Origin: Yarrowia lipolytica
Taxonomy: Eukaryota; Ascomycota; Dipodascomycetes; Dipodascales
Length of the DNA: 64,000 bases
Assembly (NCBI RefSeq): GCF_001761485.1
Contig: NC_090775.1
Location: 2,177,001 to 2,241,000, forward strand
Direction of reading: 5' to 3'
The notes below the pieces were generated by a model, which ran no database searches, was not told the DNA's origin, and saw only the letters and a program-made list of their open reading frames with translations. The position numbers and the translations under genes were made by a program. Below are positions 8,444-20,422 of the stretch, in pieces. How positions within the stretch are numbered: the first letter of the stretch is position 1; every line of letters begins with the position of its first letter.

Positions 8444-10577
8444 CTTGATGTGTATCGATGATTTCTCAGAGAAGACAAATATGCAAATGCAAATAGCAAC
8501 ACAGGCAAACTGCCAATTTGGCTTTGGCTTTTTTTCGTAACCACCACACACAGCAGTCTTCAGAAGTTTAAAGGTGCCGATGGGAGGGGGATATCTAGTG
8601 TCTAGAGCACGTGATTCGGGGCCGATTGGATCTGCGAATACTCCAGTCGATTCATGAGACGCTTGGGAACTCGACTGTCGTCTTTTTTTGTCTCAGAAAC
8701 CGCTCCAATCCACCCGAAAACTGCGCTTTCCTAAATCATAAAGATCTGCATTGAAACAATAGCTTTCTACTGTTGTCAAGGCAACCCTCGCCACCACCTT
8801 CTTGTCTATGTTTGGCTTGGGAAAATGGGACATTGAGTGCGTATAACTGGTATATAAAGGTCGGTATGCCCACCCCGTGGGAGCACCATCTCCACAGTGC
8901 GCGACCTGTTCTTCATCGCAGTGCACCCCTTGCACCGCTCTCATTGGTTGATTGGCATCGCCACCGACCGGAATTATGCGGGCTACTGTAAACGCGTCTC
9001 TACAAGTGCCAGAAGTGCAGGAACGGGATACAGGAATGAGTGAGTACCAGTACTTAGCGGGTCGGTTGTGCCGTTACCAGAGTAAATCGCGTGAGCGAGA
9101 AAGTTGATGGTGTTGAACAGGGACACTGTGATACATGGGCCCTTATCAAATATAACCTGATTAAACAACGAGACGTCTCCCCAATTCCACCCTGTCATTA
9201 CCCTACCCGGCCTTGTTGGCGTGCTAGTTAACCATAATGTGGGCACTGTTCTAGACTGATGGTGGGATACATAGCGAGAATACAAGCGTATAAGCGAGTA
9301 CAAGCGAGTACCGTGCAAGAACCATACAGATATGTACAGTAGTCATACTATACCCACAACTGAGGCGTGACCGATGCCAAACAGTCATAGTCATCGGCCT
9401 GTTGATATATATTATTCGTTTTTTCTCGCGTATTTAAAACTGTCTATCCGCAAGCAACTCTGGTATCTGGCTTATCACCGGCAGCCTATCACGTCAATGA
9501 GACTGTATGACAGGAGTGTATGGCTCAATGAGACAGAGTTGGTTCTCATGGTACAGAGTAAATGACCTGTGTCTGTATCGTGAGTCTTCTTCGTAGCAAT
9601 ATCATCACCAAAATATCTACTGTATTCATGTATAGATCATCTGCCGGTTTCCGGTGTATGTTTACCTTTCAAGGCTGCTCAACGCCGTACCGTACCGTAC
9701 TGGTAGCTACTCGTACTCGTACAATTTCGTCCATTTTTAGTTTTGTCAAATTTCATCTCTCGTCGTAAACTCGACATATTTGTCGATCTCTTCAAAGAGC
9801 GATCCAAAAATCTGCGTCTACGCAAACCGCCTCCGTCGGACCAGTTGCGGCTCTGATTTCCTCGACTCCGAATAATGTATACAGCAGTGGGTTAGCTCTC
9901 TCTCCATGGGCTCATGGACTCCGAGTGCCGGTAGTTACTCCACATTAAAGCGGGGTGCGTGTGGGACTCGCAGGAGCTATGTGGAGTGAGGGGAGAGTCG
10001 ATAACGGAGGATGTAGGAAAGATGGAGAGAAGAGAGCAGGGTCAAAACCACAACCGCAACAAGCTGAGTGGATTGCAATTTCATCCAGTCTGAAATATAT
10101 AAAAATAAAATAAAAAAAAAGAGACCATAACTCGCTCTAGATACTCATTCTATCTCCACGCTTGAATCGTAAAGTTCAATTTAGACTTTGCGGTAGCGCT
10201 CATGCGGCGCGATATTTCGCTTCACGTATTTTCGCCCAAGAGAATCCGAAACAAGTCATCTAGAGATCCGAATAATAGCCGGAGACGTCGAATCAGCCGA
10301 AAACTATGTGATTACATAATACACCATTGCAACGGACCGAGCATGACCCTTTTTCGAGCCAGGACACCGATCACCAACTCTGCTTCCGTTAACCCAATGA
10401 GGCAAGTGTATGCGTTGTGCGCATCGGCTATGAATGGAGTCGTGGGGTGGCCGAGCTTATTTCTTATCTGGCGGCTATTAGTTCCTCAAGTCTGATTAGT
10501 CTACGTCCGTCTCTATATAAGGCCCGTGGTTGGCCCTCTCCCAATCAGCGACTCTACCAAATCCAGCTAACCACACA
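8444..10577. other. Intergenic region between DNM1 and the amidase
   Basis: No convincing protein gene is seen. The left end includes the DNM1 promoter with a CACGTG box at 8608-8613. A TATATAAAG sequence near 8851 precedes only a 48-codon frame from 8976, which I do not call. Low-complexity GTACC/GTACTC repeats occur near 9689-9722. The right end is the amidase promoter, listed separately. Confidence 0.5.
10463..10520 (+). promoter_or_regulatory. Amidase promoter: GATA-factor site and TATA box
   Basis: CTTATC at 10463-10468 is GATAAG on the other strand, the usual target of fungal nitrogen GATA factors. A TATATAA box lies at 10514-10520, 58 bases before the amidase ATG. The sequence match is direct; nitrogen regulation is inferred. 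Confidence 0.5.
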
Positions 10578-12236
10578 ATGGGTTACTTTTACGTCAAAAA
10601 GACTATCAAGGCCAAACAACAGGAGCGGGAGGACCGTATGGCGGCCCTGCCCGAGTACAACACTCCTCTGACCTCCAAGGAGCGAGACATTCTCAAGCAG
10701 GACGCCGAACATGTCGTGAACCAGGTTCAGAGCGGCGATCTCAAGGCCCCCGAGGTGCTCAAGGCTTACGGAAAGATGGCCTTCAAGGCCCAGCGACACT
10801 GCAACCCCGTCACCGAGATCATGATCAAGGACGCCGAAAAGTGGGCCGCCAACACAAACACAGAGGGATCTCTGGCCGGCTTCCCCATCTCTCTCAAGGA
10901 TACTGCCGGTGTTACCGGTTACGATTCTTGCATGGGATACACTGGCAAGTGCTTTAAGCCCTTCACCAAGGACGCCCCCATCATCCGACTACTTAAGGAC
11001 TGTGGTGCCGTCCCCTTCGTCAAGACCAACGTCCCCTACACCCTGCTGTCGTTCGAGTCCTACAACGACGTCTGGGGCCGAACTGATAACCCCCATGTGC
11101 CCGGTCACTCCGCCGGAGGTTCCACTGGTGGAGAATCCGCCCTGCTGGCCTACGGAGGCTCTCGTCTCGGTATCGGAACCGATGTCGCCGGATCCGTTCG
11201 ACTGCCCTCCCATTTCTGTGGTATCTACACCGTCAAATGTTCCACTGGTCGATTTCCCAAGGCTGGCAACAACACCACCATGCCTGGACAGGAAGGTATC
11301 CCTGCTGTGTACTCGCCCATGACCCGAACTCTGGCAGATCTCAAGTTCTTCCTCAAGGCCATTGTTGACCAGAAGCCCTGGAACTACGACTACTCGTGTC
11401 ACCCCATGCCCTGGACCGAGGCCAACCTGCCCAAGAAGCTCAAGTTTGGCGTGATGTACACTGATGGTATTGTGGACCCCTCCCCCGCCTGTGCTCGAGC
11501 TCTCAAGATGACCGTTGACGCCCTGGAGGCTGAGGGTCATGAGACCGTCGAGTGGGTGCCCCCCAACTCCCTGGACTGCCTGCGAATCGCCTCTCAGCTT
11601 CTTGTTTCCGACGCTGGAGCCATCTCCACCCGTGACCAGATCTGGCCTGAGAAGAACGATGTCGGCGTCGCCAGAATGTTCTTTGCCTGCAACCTCCCCC
11701 GATGGATGAAGAAGATTTGGGCCTGGTACCTTGAGCACATTAAGGGTGACAAGGTGTGGGCCGCTCTGGTGCGAGACTTCAACAAGAAGACCATTACCGA
11801 ACGATGGGACCTTGTCTACGAGCGGGAGGGATACAAGAACAAGTACTTCGAGCAGTGGCAGGAGTCTGGAATCGATTTCCTCATCACTGTCCCCAATGCT
11901 ACCCCTGCGTTCCCTCACAACGGTCTCTACGAATCCATTTCTTCCTGTGGTTATACCTTCATGTTCAACCTCCTCGACTACTCTGCTGGTGTCCTTCCCG
12001 TGACCAAGGTTGACCGAGAGCAGGACAAGCTGCCCGCCGTGTTCAACCTCAAGAAGCTCAACGCTGTCGCTCGAGGCGCCTACTCTCAGTACAATGCTGA
12101 GAAGATGCATGGTCTCCCCGTCGGAGTGCAGGTCATTGCTCCCCGACTCAAGGAGGAGGACTGTATTGCCGCCATGGAGGTGGTTGAGGGTGCCCTGAAG
12201 GCCAAGGGCATTAACTACCCTCTGTTGAACGAGTAA
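10578..12236 (+). CDS. Amidase-signature hydrolase (acetamidase/AMD2-like)
   Basis: The 552-residue protein is a complete amidase-signature enzyme that would hydrolyse a small amide to a carboxylate plus ammonia. The Ser-cisSer-Lys triad is clear: K107 in ISLKDTAG, S182 in AGGSTGGES and S206 in DVAGSVRLP. The spacings of 75 and 24 residues match fatty acid amide hydrolase (K142, S217, S241). There is no signal peptide or membrane segment, so it is probably cytosolic. The ATG at 10578 follows a CACACA leader; the frame reaches further upstream only via TTG. Codon use is strongly biased to C-ending codons, suggesting good expression. The gene converges on an allantoate-permease-type carrier and carries a GATA motif upstream, pointing to nitrogen scavenging. 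The exact substrate cannot be told. Confidence 0.9.
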   Translation: MGYFYVKKTIKAKQQEREDRMAALPEYNTPLTSKERDILKQDAEHVVNQVQSGDLKAPEVLKAYGKMAFKAQRHCNPVTEIMIKDAEKWAANTNTEGSLAGFPISLKDTAGVTGYDSCMGYTGKCFKPFTKDAPIIRLLKDCGAVPFVKTNVPYTLLSFESYNDVWGRTDNPHVPGHSAGGSTGGESALLAYGGSRLGIGTDVAGSVRLPSHFCGIYTVKCSTGRFPKAGNNTTMPGQEGIPAVYSPMTRTLADLKFFLKAIVDQKPWNYDYSCHPMPWTEANLPKKLKFGVMYTDGIVDPSPACARALKMTVDALEAEGHETVEWVPPNSLDCLRIASQLLVSDAGAISTRDQIWPEKNDVGVARMFFACNLPRWMKKIWAWYLEHIKGDKVWAALVRDFNKKTITERWDLVYEREGYKNKYFEQWQESGIDFLITVPNATPAFPHNGLYESISSCGYTFMFNLLDYSAGVLPVTKVDREQDKLPAVFNLKKLNAVARGAYSQYNAEKMHGLPVGVQVIAPRLKEEDCIAAMEVVEGALKAKGINYPLLNE

Positions 12237-12369
12237 TTTTTCCGCATATAAAACTAATGAAGAGATGATCTATTGACAAACGGGGTTGGGCTGTAGAAGT
12301 ACCAGTGCTGTTCGCAGTAGTTTCTAGGAAACAAACAGTCAAGAAACAATCAATTATAACTTACAAAGA

Positions 12370-13845
12370 CTAGTTGGCATATCTAAAGAAACGGTTCTGC
12401 TTGTCAGTAAGATCCTGGCATTGGATCTTTTCCAGCTGCTCGGGGGTAGCAAAACAACCCTCTTCGTCTCGCTTCTTGTTTTCTCGGTAGTTGACCCACA
12501 TGAGCACTCCGTTGAGACCTATGGCGACGAAGAAGAGAACCACCATTGACACCTTTGCAGGCACATAAGAGGGAGCGTCCGAAGCTCGGAATGTTTGGGG
12601 ACCAATGAGGTTTCCCACGCAGTATCCAATGAGAAGAATAGCATTGACGGTGACCTTCTTGGTATGACCAGCAGTGTTGGAAGCCACCGAAGACAGAATA
12701 CAAATGAATCCCACAGGGTAGATAATGAGAATGTAGAGTCCAGCCAGACCTGCAGCCTGGTTATCTGGAATGAATGCTAGGAGACACATGGCCATTACTG
12801 AGATGGACTGGGCAATCATGGACATGAGAAGTCGTTTCTGAGTGTATTGAACCAGCAAACCAAACAGAATGCAGCCCACTAGTTCAGTGGCTCCCTGTGG
12901 ACTTTGCATCAGAAGTCCTTTTACTGGTCCTAGTCCTAAAGTCTCAGAGAACAAGATGGTATTGAAGTTTGTGATACCTCCGTTGGGGATGTTGGAGGTC
13001 AAGCAGAAGAAGAAGTAGAGCCAGGTTCGTATGTCTGTGAAAGCCTCGATGAACTGGTCCTTTTTGAACTTTTTGTTCTCAAAGCCCTGCTGATTGGATC
13101 TGATTCGGATCAACACTAGTTTCCGCTCGCTGGGGGTCAGAAACCAGGCCTTTGAAGGGTCATCAGGGATGTGAAACAGAACCACAACACCTGCAAAGAT
13201 AGTGATGACTCCTGTAATAATAAAGACGAGTTTCCAGCCATGTATCGGTAGACTGTTGTTGTTAGCAAGTCCATAAGCCATGAGGGAGCCCACAATGATA
13301 CCGATCCCGTTAGCCCCTAGCCAGATGGCGGTTCGGAGAAACTGCTCTTCTCTTTTGTACCATTGAGCAGTAACAACGACGAAGGCTGGAGTCACGGCAG
13401 ACTCGAGCATGCCCAGAATAGTTCTGAGGGCGATAAATCCAGCATAGTTGGGCGTGGCATGGAGACACAGAACTATTCCCCAGACAATGATGAAGGTACT
13501 GAGGGTCTTGATGAGAGGGAATCGTTGAAGAAGGTAGACTGCTGGGAACTCGAATGCGAGATAGCCGAGGTAGAATGCCGTTCCTGTCCAGGAGTACATG
13601 TCTCCCTTCATGCCTAAGTCTTCTCGAAGCCCCATAACGGACGCTGTGGAGTTGGTGGACTTGTCCATGAACTGAACCGCGTAAACAAACATCATGACTG
13701 GACATAGGTAGAGGTCGGTCTTTCTTAGCAGGCGTCTATCGGTCTCTGGGTCAAGTTCGTAGGGGACCAGATCATCGACTTCAGCCACATGGTGTTCGTC
13801 GAGCTGTTTCTCCAGCGATGTGGATGGTGATGTTTTGTTGTTCAT
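12370..13845 (-). CDS. MFS transporter, allantoate permease (Dal5/ACS) family
   Basis: The 491-residue protein fits the anion:cation symporter branch of the major facilitator superfamily, which includes Dal5, Tna1, Vht1 and Seo1. A cytosolic N-terminus with PETDRRLLRKTDLYLCP leads into about twelve hydrophobic segments. The family stretch MDKSTNSTASVMGLREDL lies in the first loop, LGMLESAVTPAF sits in TM4-5, and the long central loop carries LTPSERKLVLIRIR. It would import an organic anion or nitrogen-containing compound at the plasma membrane; the substrate is not readable from sequence. The start is the ATG at 13845. It converges on the amidase with 133 bases between stops, and GATAAG motifs occur upstream (14011-14016, 14301-14306), consistent with shared nitrogen control. 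Confidence 0.88.
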   Translation of the reverse strand: MNNKTSPSTSLEKQLDEHHVAEVDDLVPYELDPETDRRLLRKTDLYLCPVMMFVYAVQFMDKSTNSTASVMGLREDLGMKGDMYSWTGTAFYLGYLAFEFPAVYLLQRFPLIKTLSTFIIVWGIVLCLHATPNYAGFIALRTILGMLESAVTPAFVVVTAQWYKREEQFLRTAIWLGANGIGIIVGSLMAYGLANNNSLPIHGWKLVFIITGVITIFAGVVVLFHIPDDPSKAWFLTPSERKLVLIRIRSNQQGFENKKFKKDQFIEAFTDIRTWLYFFFCLTSNIPNGGITNFNTILFSETLGLGPVKGLLMQSPQGATELVGCILFGLLVQYTQKRLLMSMIAQSISVMAMCLLAFIPDNQAAGLAGLYILIIYPVGFICILSSVASNTAGHTKKVTVNAILLIGYCVGNLIGPQTFRASDAPSYVPAKVSMVVLFFVAIGLNGVLMWVNYRENKKRDEEGCFATPEQLEKIQCQDLTDKQNRFFRYAN

Positions 13846-16800
13846 TGATGTCAGTCAGCTTCCTCTGGTATCACCATCTATCTATATACCCCATGGAATA
13901 CGACGTTGCGCTTCTGCCAAGGCAATAAAACCCGCCATTTCCACGCAACTAGTTGTCTCAAACAGACAAATGCGCGTCTTGGCCTGCTAATGAGAAGGCC
14001 AAGGTTTGTAGATAAGGCTAGAAACGCGATATGGAAGACACTAAGTCCGGCTTGTACTGCTTTTTAGGAGAAACAGAGTGGGGTGGGGTGCACCCGCCTT
14101 CCAAGATGTAGCATTCCACGCGGGTTGATGAGGAAAAAATGGGTAGATAGTGTCGATGTTATTGCTCAATGAGCGACAAAAAAGCCAATTAGACACGAAT
14201 GGAAATTATCAACTGTCATTTAAATTGATCTCGTTCCTGTGGTGGACACCAATGACAGCAGCCTGACATATCTTGAATACAATATTAATTAATTAACGAA
14301 GATAAGCTGTCTGCTAATCTGGATTAAACCGACGCGGCTGAGCGAGCCTAACGAATCTCACTTTGATCGCCATAGCAAGCTGGTGCCGATACCGCTCTTC
14401 ATAGAGCGCATTTATTATCCAAGAATCGCCACCAAGCATGCATGCCAAGACCCGCTCCTGTCAGCTGTTATCATCGTCGGGGCTGCGTTTCCGGGTCCAA
14501 CAAAGAATATGGGACACCCCCACAAATCCGACGCTACTGCTGAAGTGGAGATGCATCTTGGAGCAGATCCAACCTGGCCACCGTATTGGTATACAAAAGA
14601 TCTCGTGAACCACGCACGACAAATACTACAAGTAGCCAGAAACTATAGACAAACAGACCTACATACAAGCAGAGCCACAATAAACGAAACTGGCTCTTTA
14701 TCTAACTACAAGATCTAAAATTCCAACTCCATCTTCAGTGTCCACATAGATCTATCAAACAGGACGTTTATCTAGGACCATCGCATTGCCTGTGGTATGG
14801 TAACAGCGATTGATCTAGAGCAGTAATGCTAGCTGGCGAATGTTAACCTGAATGGGTTTACTGTCTTGGGCTCTTTGGCGATCAGACAGGGGGTCCCTCC
14901 TTGGCTCTGTCCTTGGCTCAGGCAGTAGGGCTAAATACCCTGATTAATATATGTTTTTGAGACGAACGCACCATTGTCTAAGTAACTCGTACGGATGTGA
15001 ATAATGGAAATGTAATCATTGTGCATGAGTCAAACGGACTGTGTCCTCGCTGTAAAAACTGCTTATCAGCTCCATTTCTCAGCAGACTACAAACGGCTCA
15101 TTCCGTTTTCAACATGACCCAAATAGAACTGGTCGGCGTCTGAGGAAGAAAGAGGGACAGACACATGTTTATTCATGCCTTTTTGGAGTCGTTATGGTTC
15201 TCTCTCAGGGCATGGGAAGATAAAAGACCAGCGTTCCTAGAGCAGACCTGCCCGGAAGGTGGATGGACACGAAACAGAGGCTGAGTACTTAATGAGCTCG
15301 AAAAGGGGACAATAATATCATTACATCTCCCGTTGCCTCCAGCATTTTCGATATATGGGTAATAAACGACCCATTTAGTCTGCTCTTAACTCACCATACA
15401 GCACTGTCAAACTCACCTGCCATTAATCATGGAATCTACCCCCCCGGGTGAGCTCTTCACCACAATTCTTCAAATCTTCTTCTTCAAAAACACAAAGTCG
15501 TATCCTGAGATCATTGGTATTGTGCAGTATACATTCATACAGTCGTCTTCGTTGACATCATCATGCAGTGCCAATCCCCCAATTCCTGGAACTCAAGGAG
15601 GTGCCAAAGTTGCAAAGGAGAATATGTTACAATTCTTGAAGAAGTGAAGAAATCCAAATAATATCGTCCCTAAGTTTTGGATGCCTTTACGGCCCGCTTC
15701 TGTCTCTTTCCGTCTCTCGCGCAGCCCAGCTTTTCTTGTCACATCTCTCCGTGCGTCATCAGCCACATTCTATAACCTGAACTTACAGCGTGCTTCTTTT
15801 ACCATTCTTCATTGACTTCACAATGACGGACTCGAGTATTCGATTTTGACGTTAACACAACCATCTACCAACGCCTCTCTATCGCACCAACCAACGTCTT
15901 TCCAGTCTCGTGCGTTCTGTGGTTCCAAATTCTCGTCCGTCAGTTCTGAACGTGACAGTCGTAGAAACAATTATCACCGCTAGAAAACAATCGAGAGAAT
16001 TCAAAATGGTTTTAAACCTCGTCCAACTGACAACACTTTTGGCAGAAGTGCAGTCCCCTTTTGTACTCGCCGTGGACTCTCCTTCTTCCCCCTACACATG
16101 TTTGGTCTTTCTGGCACCAAATTCATAACTCTGGTGCTGGATGTGTCCGCCGGCCCACTAATAACAGATATTTTCATGTTTAACGACCTCTCCAACTTTT
16201 CTGAGGTCTCCCCAACCCTCTCGGAACGGTCCTGACTCTTCTCTTCTCCTCATTTCTCCTCAACTAAACATGTTCAAACCGGACACCCGTATCTCAATGG
16301 GCAGTCAAAAACATGAAAGCCAAACTAGCCGTGGCGTTGATTCTCAGTTACCATGCTACTTTGCGTCCATTTTCAATACTCGTTGGTGCGTCATTGCTTA
16401 GCTCTGTCTGCTGATAGCAACTTGGTTGGCTTGCACAGGCAAGTTCTTTGGCTAAATTCGACTCAAAAGGAAAAAAAGATCCAGGAAAATGAAGACTATT
16501 GGCATTTTATGTGGAACGACGACAGATCTTACGGATATTTCAAAGTGAATGTTTCTGAACAAGTGCCGTTTGTGTTATGGACCCACCTTGTGATGCAATA
16601 TCTGTGTACGTGATCTACTGTATTTTCAAGCCAAGCTTGTCACTCACGGTTTCTTGAATCTCACAGTTGCTATCTTGCTCATTCTCACGTCGGTGCAGTG
16701 GAATCTTGAATCTAAGTGTCTCATGGGTCTCTCAAGCGATATCTGAATTTCGTCAACAGCAGAAACAGACAACATAGGGACTCTCTTGGAGACCTAAACG

Positions 16801-18622
16801 GACTTTGTTGCTGAAGAGTGGGCTTGTCAGCTCGGCGTCTCAGCAGATCATATGTGGCATGCATCTTGCATCATTTCCAGAATGACTCAGACTAAACAGT
16901 CCTTTCCCCCGAGGAGAAAACAGGGGCATTATTTGATGTGTTCCTGGCCGGGGACGTTACAGTTCATGACGATGTGCGTCCCTCATGCAGCCGAACTCAA
17001 AAGGTGCATGGATACGAAACAAAGAAGTGCCGAATGAGTTCGAAAGGACGGCGAAAAAACCATGTGAAGAGCCAATGTGTCAAAATGTATTTCTGAAAAG
17101 CAATATACCAACTACCTGTCAATGAGTTGTGTGTGTCTTGTTTTTTTTTTCTTGTTTTTTATATTTTTTTTTAATTCTCTTTTATGAAGTGTATATGTTA
17201 TTTTCAGTCAGGCCTTCCTGTATATCCGACAAGCTGAAATATCTTGTGAGCATTCTATAAGAACATAGTAGAAAGTGGAACATCAGAAAAGCTGCTGTAA
17301 CTGGGTGTCGACTCCCCTGGAAATTCCAGGGTGGCTGAAAACAGGGAAATTCTGATTCGCAGGCTTTCTCGAAGTCGTCATACATTTGGGCTGCAGTCCG
17401 GCATCATAAAATGAGGGTTGGAGACGAGTAGCAAAAGAGTTGGTGGAGATCCAAAAGGATCAAAACAATTGGCAGCACCAGGATTCTCGTATGGTTCCCA
17501 TACAATACTAACTGGGCTTTGGGTTGACTATGGCTGATCCGGACGGAAACCGTATTTTCACCAAGATATGGGCCGCAACTGACAAATCGGCAAAATTGAA
17601 GACTTGGAAGCTCCAACTAGGTCACAAGTGCCGAAAAAAATCCGGATTTTATGTATACATTGGAGAGAACACTTCACCACGTTACTGGTAGGTCTGACTA
17701 GATCGCAATACGGACATTCAAACTCATCATCTGACAAGTACAATGCAAGAAAACAGAAGTTGTAGTACTTGTATGGTCCAGCGCTACTAAGTATCTTTAA
17801 AGATCCAGCTCATGGCATCTGCCGAATCTTGATTGATATGGTAAAAGCACCCATTGTTGTTAGCATCCAATATCTGGTGGGCCTTCTTGACGCCAGTCAA
17901 TTATACTCGCTGGTTGGTTTGAATAAGCCCTTCAAGATGTGCATGGAGAGTGTCGGGCACACAGAGTCCATGAAACAGAGCGAATCCAGCGACTGCGTTA
18001 GAGCGGCCTTTTTGAGAGCTTTTCCGTCAGTCAGTGTATATCTGATAGACGATATTCCGTTCGAGTCTCCGAAGCTGAGGTCGTCTTGCGTCATCAGTAA
18101 CTTCGCAGTTTGTAGTCACTGGTTCAGATAGGTGCTGAGTAACTGATGTCTTGCAATAATGAAAACGGTAGCTGCCGAGATATCTGTTCATCTCCACCAA
18201 TGATAAGTACTTGATTCTAGCAAATTCCGTCGGTACAGTATGTACACACGTATTTTACTCAGACCCGCCAGCACTCATCCCTGTCTGTTTCTATCCACTC
18301 ACGACTGGGTAATTCGGTGGTAAAGTGTTGTTTAGGAGCAAGCAAGTAAAGATGTGAACATACATCTCCAAGACTCAACAACTGTTATATCAGGCATTTC
18401 AAGTGATTAAAAGGAGTCGCCATGCGTTGTTACAGACGCCTCTTTCATTTCAACTCACGGTAGTTCCCAATTTGGGGGAAAATGTGCTGCGACAAAAGGG
18501 GGGTACTTGTATACCATGCTAAGACTATCGTACAGTATTACGATACACAAGTCTCACGATACATATACATATACGTAGATCTATCATTACCTGTATTATG
18601 CAAATGAAATATAACAATCGCC
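13846..18622. other. Gene-poor 4.8 kb stretch between the permease and COG6
   Basis: No protein gene is supported; open frames are short, lack homology and often begin with non-ATG codons. The left end holds the permease promoter. GATAAG occurs at 14011 and 14301, and its complement at 15062. Two related segments, 15258-15307 and 17003-17048, share a GGTG-ATGGA-ACGAAACA core and an ATGAG-TCGAAA block, suggesting an old duplication. A T-rich tract spans roughly 17142-17174. A short ATG frame at 16006-16128 (41 codons, hydrophobic start) is too short to call. Confidence 0.55.
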
Positions 18623-20422
18623 CTAACTCCTCAGACCCAACAGCAGCTCGACATCCTCGGTAGTTCGAGGAAAGAATTGTCGGTAGTCGCTCTCAACCTT
18701 GTACTTGTCCTTGACCTTGCCCTCCAGCTTGGAGAACTCCTCTACAAACTTCTTGGTCGAGTTTCGAGCAATGTTGTCCACAATAACAGGTGAGGAGATG
18801 CGGAACAGCATGGAATGCAAATCAGTGAGCGCCGACGGCAGGAAGTCATCCAGCTGGAACGAAATCTCTGACAGGTGAGCAGGCTCAAGGTCCTCACCAA
18901 GTCCAACCTGCTTGACAAACTTGTGGAACAGTCTTTCAGTTAACACCTGCTCAATCTCATCCACAGAAGACTGGAACGAGTCCACCTTGTATTCGGAAGC
19001 AGAATATAGTTTAAGAGTGATGATGATCTGGTCCAAACAGTTGAGCAGAAAGATTTCAGCATCAAAATCAGCTCCATCTGAGGCAACTCGACGACAAAAC
19101 TCCATGTAGGGATCGAGGGAATTGTCAATGTGTTTTCGAACCACCTGCTCGTCCAAAGAATACTGCTGGTTGGCCTCCAGAATCTCCTTGAGATCAACAA
19201 GCGTCTGGGTGAGGAACTCCGGCGGTTGCAAATCACTAGAAAGGGTTGTGGGAAGAGACACAGAAACGTTTCGAACACGCGACTCGCAGGTTTTGGTGAA
19301 GTGGGTGTTGCAGAACGCCGTCAGTTGGGTTAGTGTATCTACCAGCTGCGAGTTTGGCAGATGCTTGGATAGCATTGACTTGTAGAACTCCACGAGACCA
19401 GCAATCTTGAATATTTGCGGTCCTCGTGTTTGTGATGCGACTGCTCTCTCCACTCTGAGTCGCAGGGGTGAACACAGACTCTGGGTGCAGTTATCCACGA
19501 GCTCAGAATCGTTCTGTCCAATCAGAATAGATGTGTTTTCAGTCTCCAGAACGACACAAGAATAAACCCAAGCGAGAATATCTCCAATGTATCTCTGGCA
19601 GTCGTAGGCGTAAAAGTCGAGGGCCTTTGTTCCGTTCTTCTGTGAGTTCTCTGTAAGTGCCGAGGTGAAAGATTTGAGTAGTTGTCGTCGTCTAGTCTCT
19701 GTAAACTGGCCCAGGGTCTTTGCTCGGTTGACGTCATTGAGCAAAGACAGTCGTTCCCTTAGCTGAGGGTCTTGCTTGAAGTTGTCTGTCTCTCCCAACT
19801 GTGCGTAATTAATGAGAGACGTTTCGGTGTCTCGAATCAACGTGTTATTTGCGTTTTCAAGAGCCTGGTTGGCCTTGTACATTGTGATTTGGCCGGCCCG
19901 CGTGTCGTCGTTGGCTAGCAGGATCTCCGAGTCCTTGTGGATCTTCTGGGCCTTGATGAACACCTGTTTGAACGTCTCAAAGGGAACCTCATCGTTGCCC
20001 TTCAAAATATCCATCTCGCGTTCCGTCAGAACAAATGCATCAGTGTATCTTTTGAGCAAGTCTCGCTTCTTGGAAATGTTCTCCTGCTGGGCCATGAGTT
20101 CCGATCCCTCCGAGACCACATGTCGAGTGTCATTCTTACATGTGTTCACCAGCTGCTGCATGAGCGTAAACTTGTGGTTCAGGTCAGCAATGGTGTTGCC
20201 ACTGGCCTGGATCTGTGCTACGAGCGGCGCAAACTTCTTGAGGGCTTCTCCATTGGCTTTGATCACCTCAGCTTCAGTGTTGGCACGCAAAGATCGTCGA
20301 ATTGAGGCGGTGTTGTCGGTAATACGGTCGTCGAGAGCAACCAGCGCGTCACGTGTTCCGCCATCCGTGTAACTTGTCGACAACAGCCGACTGATTTTAT
20401 TTTGAAGCACCGTCGTTTCCAT
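18623..20422 (-). CDS. COG6: Conserved oligomeric Golgi complex subunit 6
   Basis: The 599-residue protein resembles Cog6, a lobe-B subunit of the eight-member COG tether that captures retrograde vesicles at the Golgi and maintains glycosylation enzymes. The N-terminal 200 residues are rich in heptad-like helices (ALKKFAPLVAQIQASGNTIADLNHKF), as in CATCHR-family tethers. The diagnostic YDCQRYIGDILAWVYS block follows at about residue 275, matching the family's DP-RYVGDMLAW motif, and a helical C-terminal region completes it. The length is close to the fungal and animal homologues (about 600-840). The start is the ATG at 20422, and no intron signals were found. Confidence 0.85.
   Translation of the reverse strand: METTVLQNKISRLLSTSYTDGGTRDALVALDDRITDNTASIRRSLRANTEAEVIKANGEALKKFAPLVAQIQASGNTIADLNHKFTLMQQLVNTCKNDTRHVVSEGSELMAQQENISKKRDLLKRYTDAFVLTEREMDILKGNDEVPFETFKQVFIKAQKIHKDSEILLANDDTRAGQITMYKANQALENANNTLIRDTETSLINYAQLGETDNFKQDPQLRERLSLLNDVNRAKTLGQFTETRRRQLLKSFTSALTENSQKNGTKALDFYAYDCQRYIGDILAWVYSCVVLETENTSILIGQNDSELVDNCTQSLCSPLRLRVERAVASQTRGPQIFKIAGLVEFYKSMLSKHLPNSQLVDTLTQLTAFCNTHFTKTCESRVRNVSVSLPTTLSSDLQPPEFLTQTLVDLKEILEANQQYSLDEQVVRKHIDNSLDPYMEFCRRVASDGADFDAEIFLLNCLDQIIITLKLYSASEYKVDSFQSSVDEIEQVLTERLFHKFVKQVGLGEDLEPAHLSEISFQLDDFLPSALTDLHSMLFRISSPVIVDNIARNSTKKFVEEFSKLEGKVKDKYKVESDYRQFFPRTTEDVELLLGLRS

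Noticed and set aside
10989-12110. Minus-strand open frame of 373 codons
   Set aside because: Antisense shadow of the amidase gene, Gly/Val-rich with no family features.
16006-16610. Short hydrophobic-start frames resembling signal peptides
   Set aside because: Very short, not linked by typical splice signals, and no recognisable mature protein follows.
17769-18131. 120-codon frame
   Set aside because: Opens with TTG and shows no family motif; chance length.
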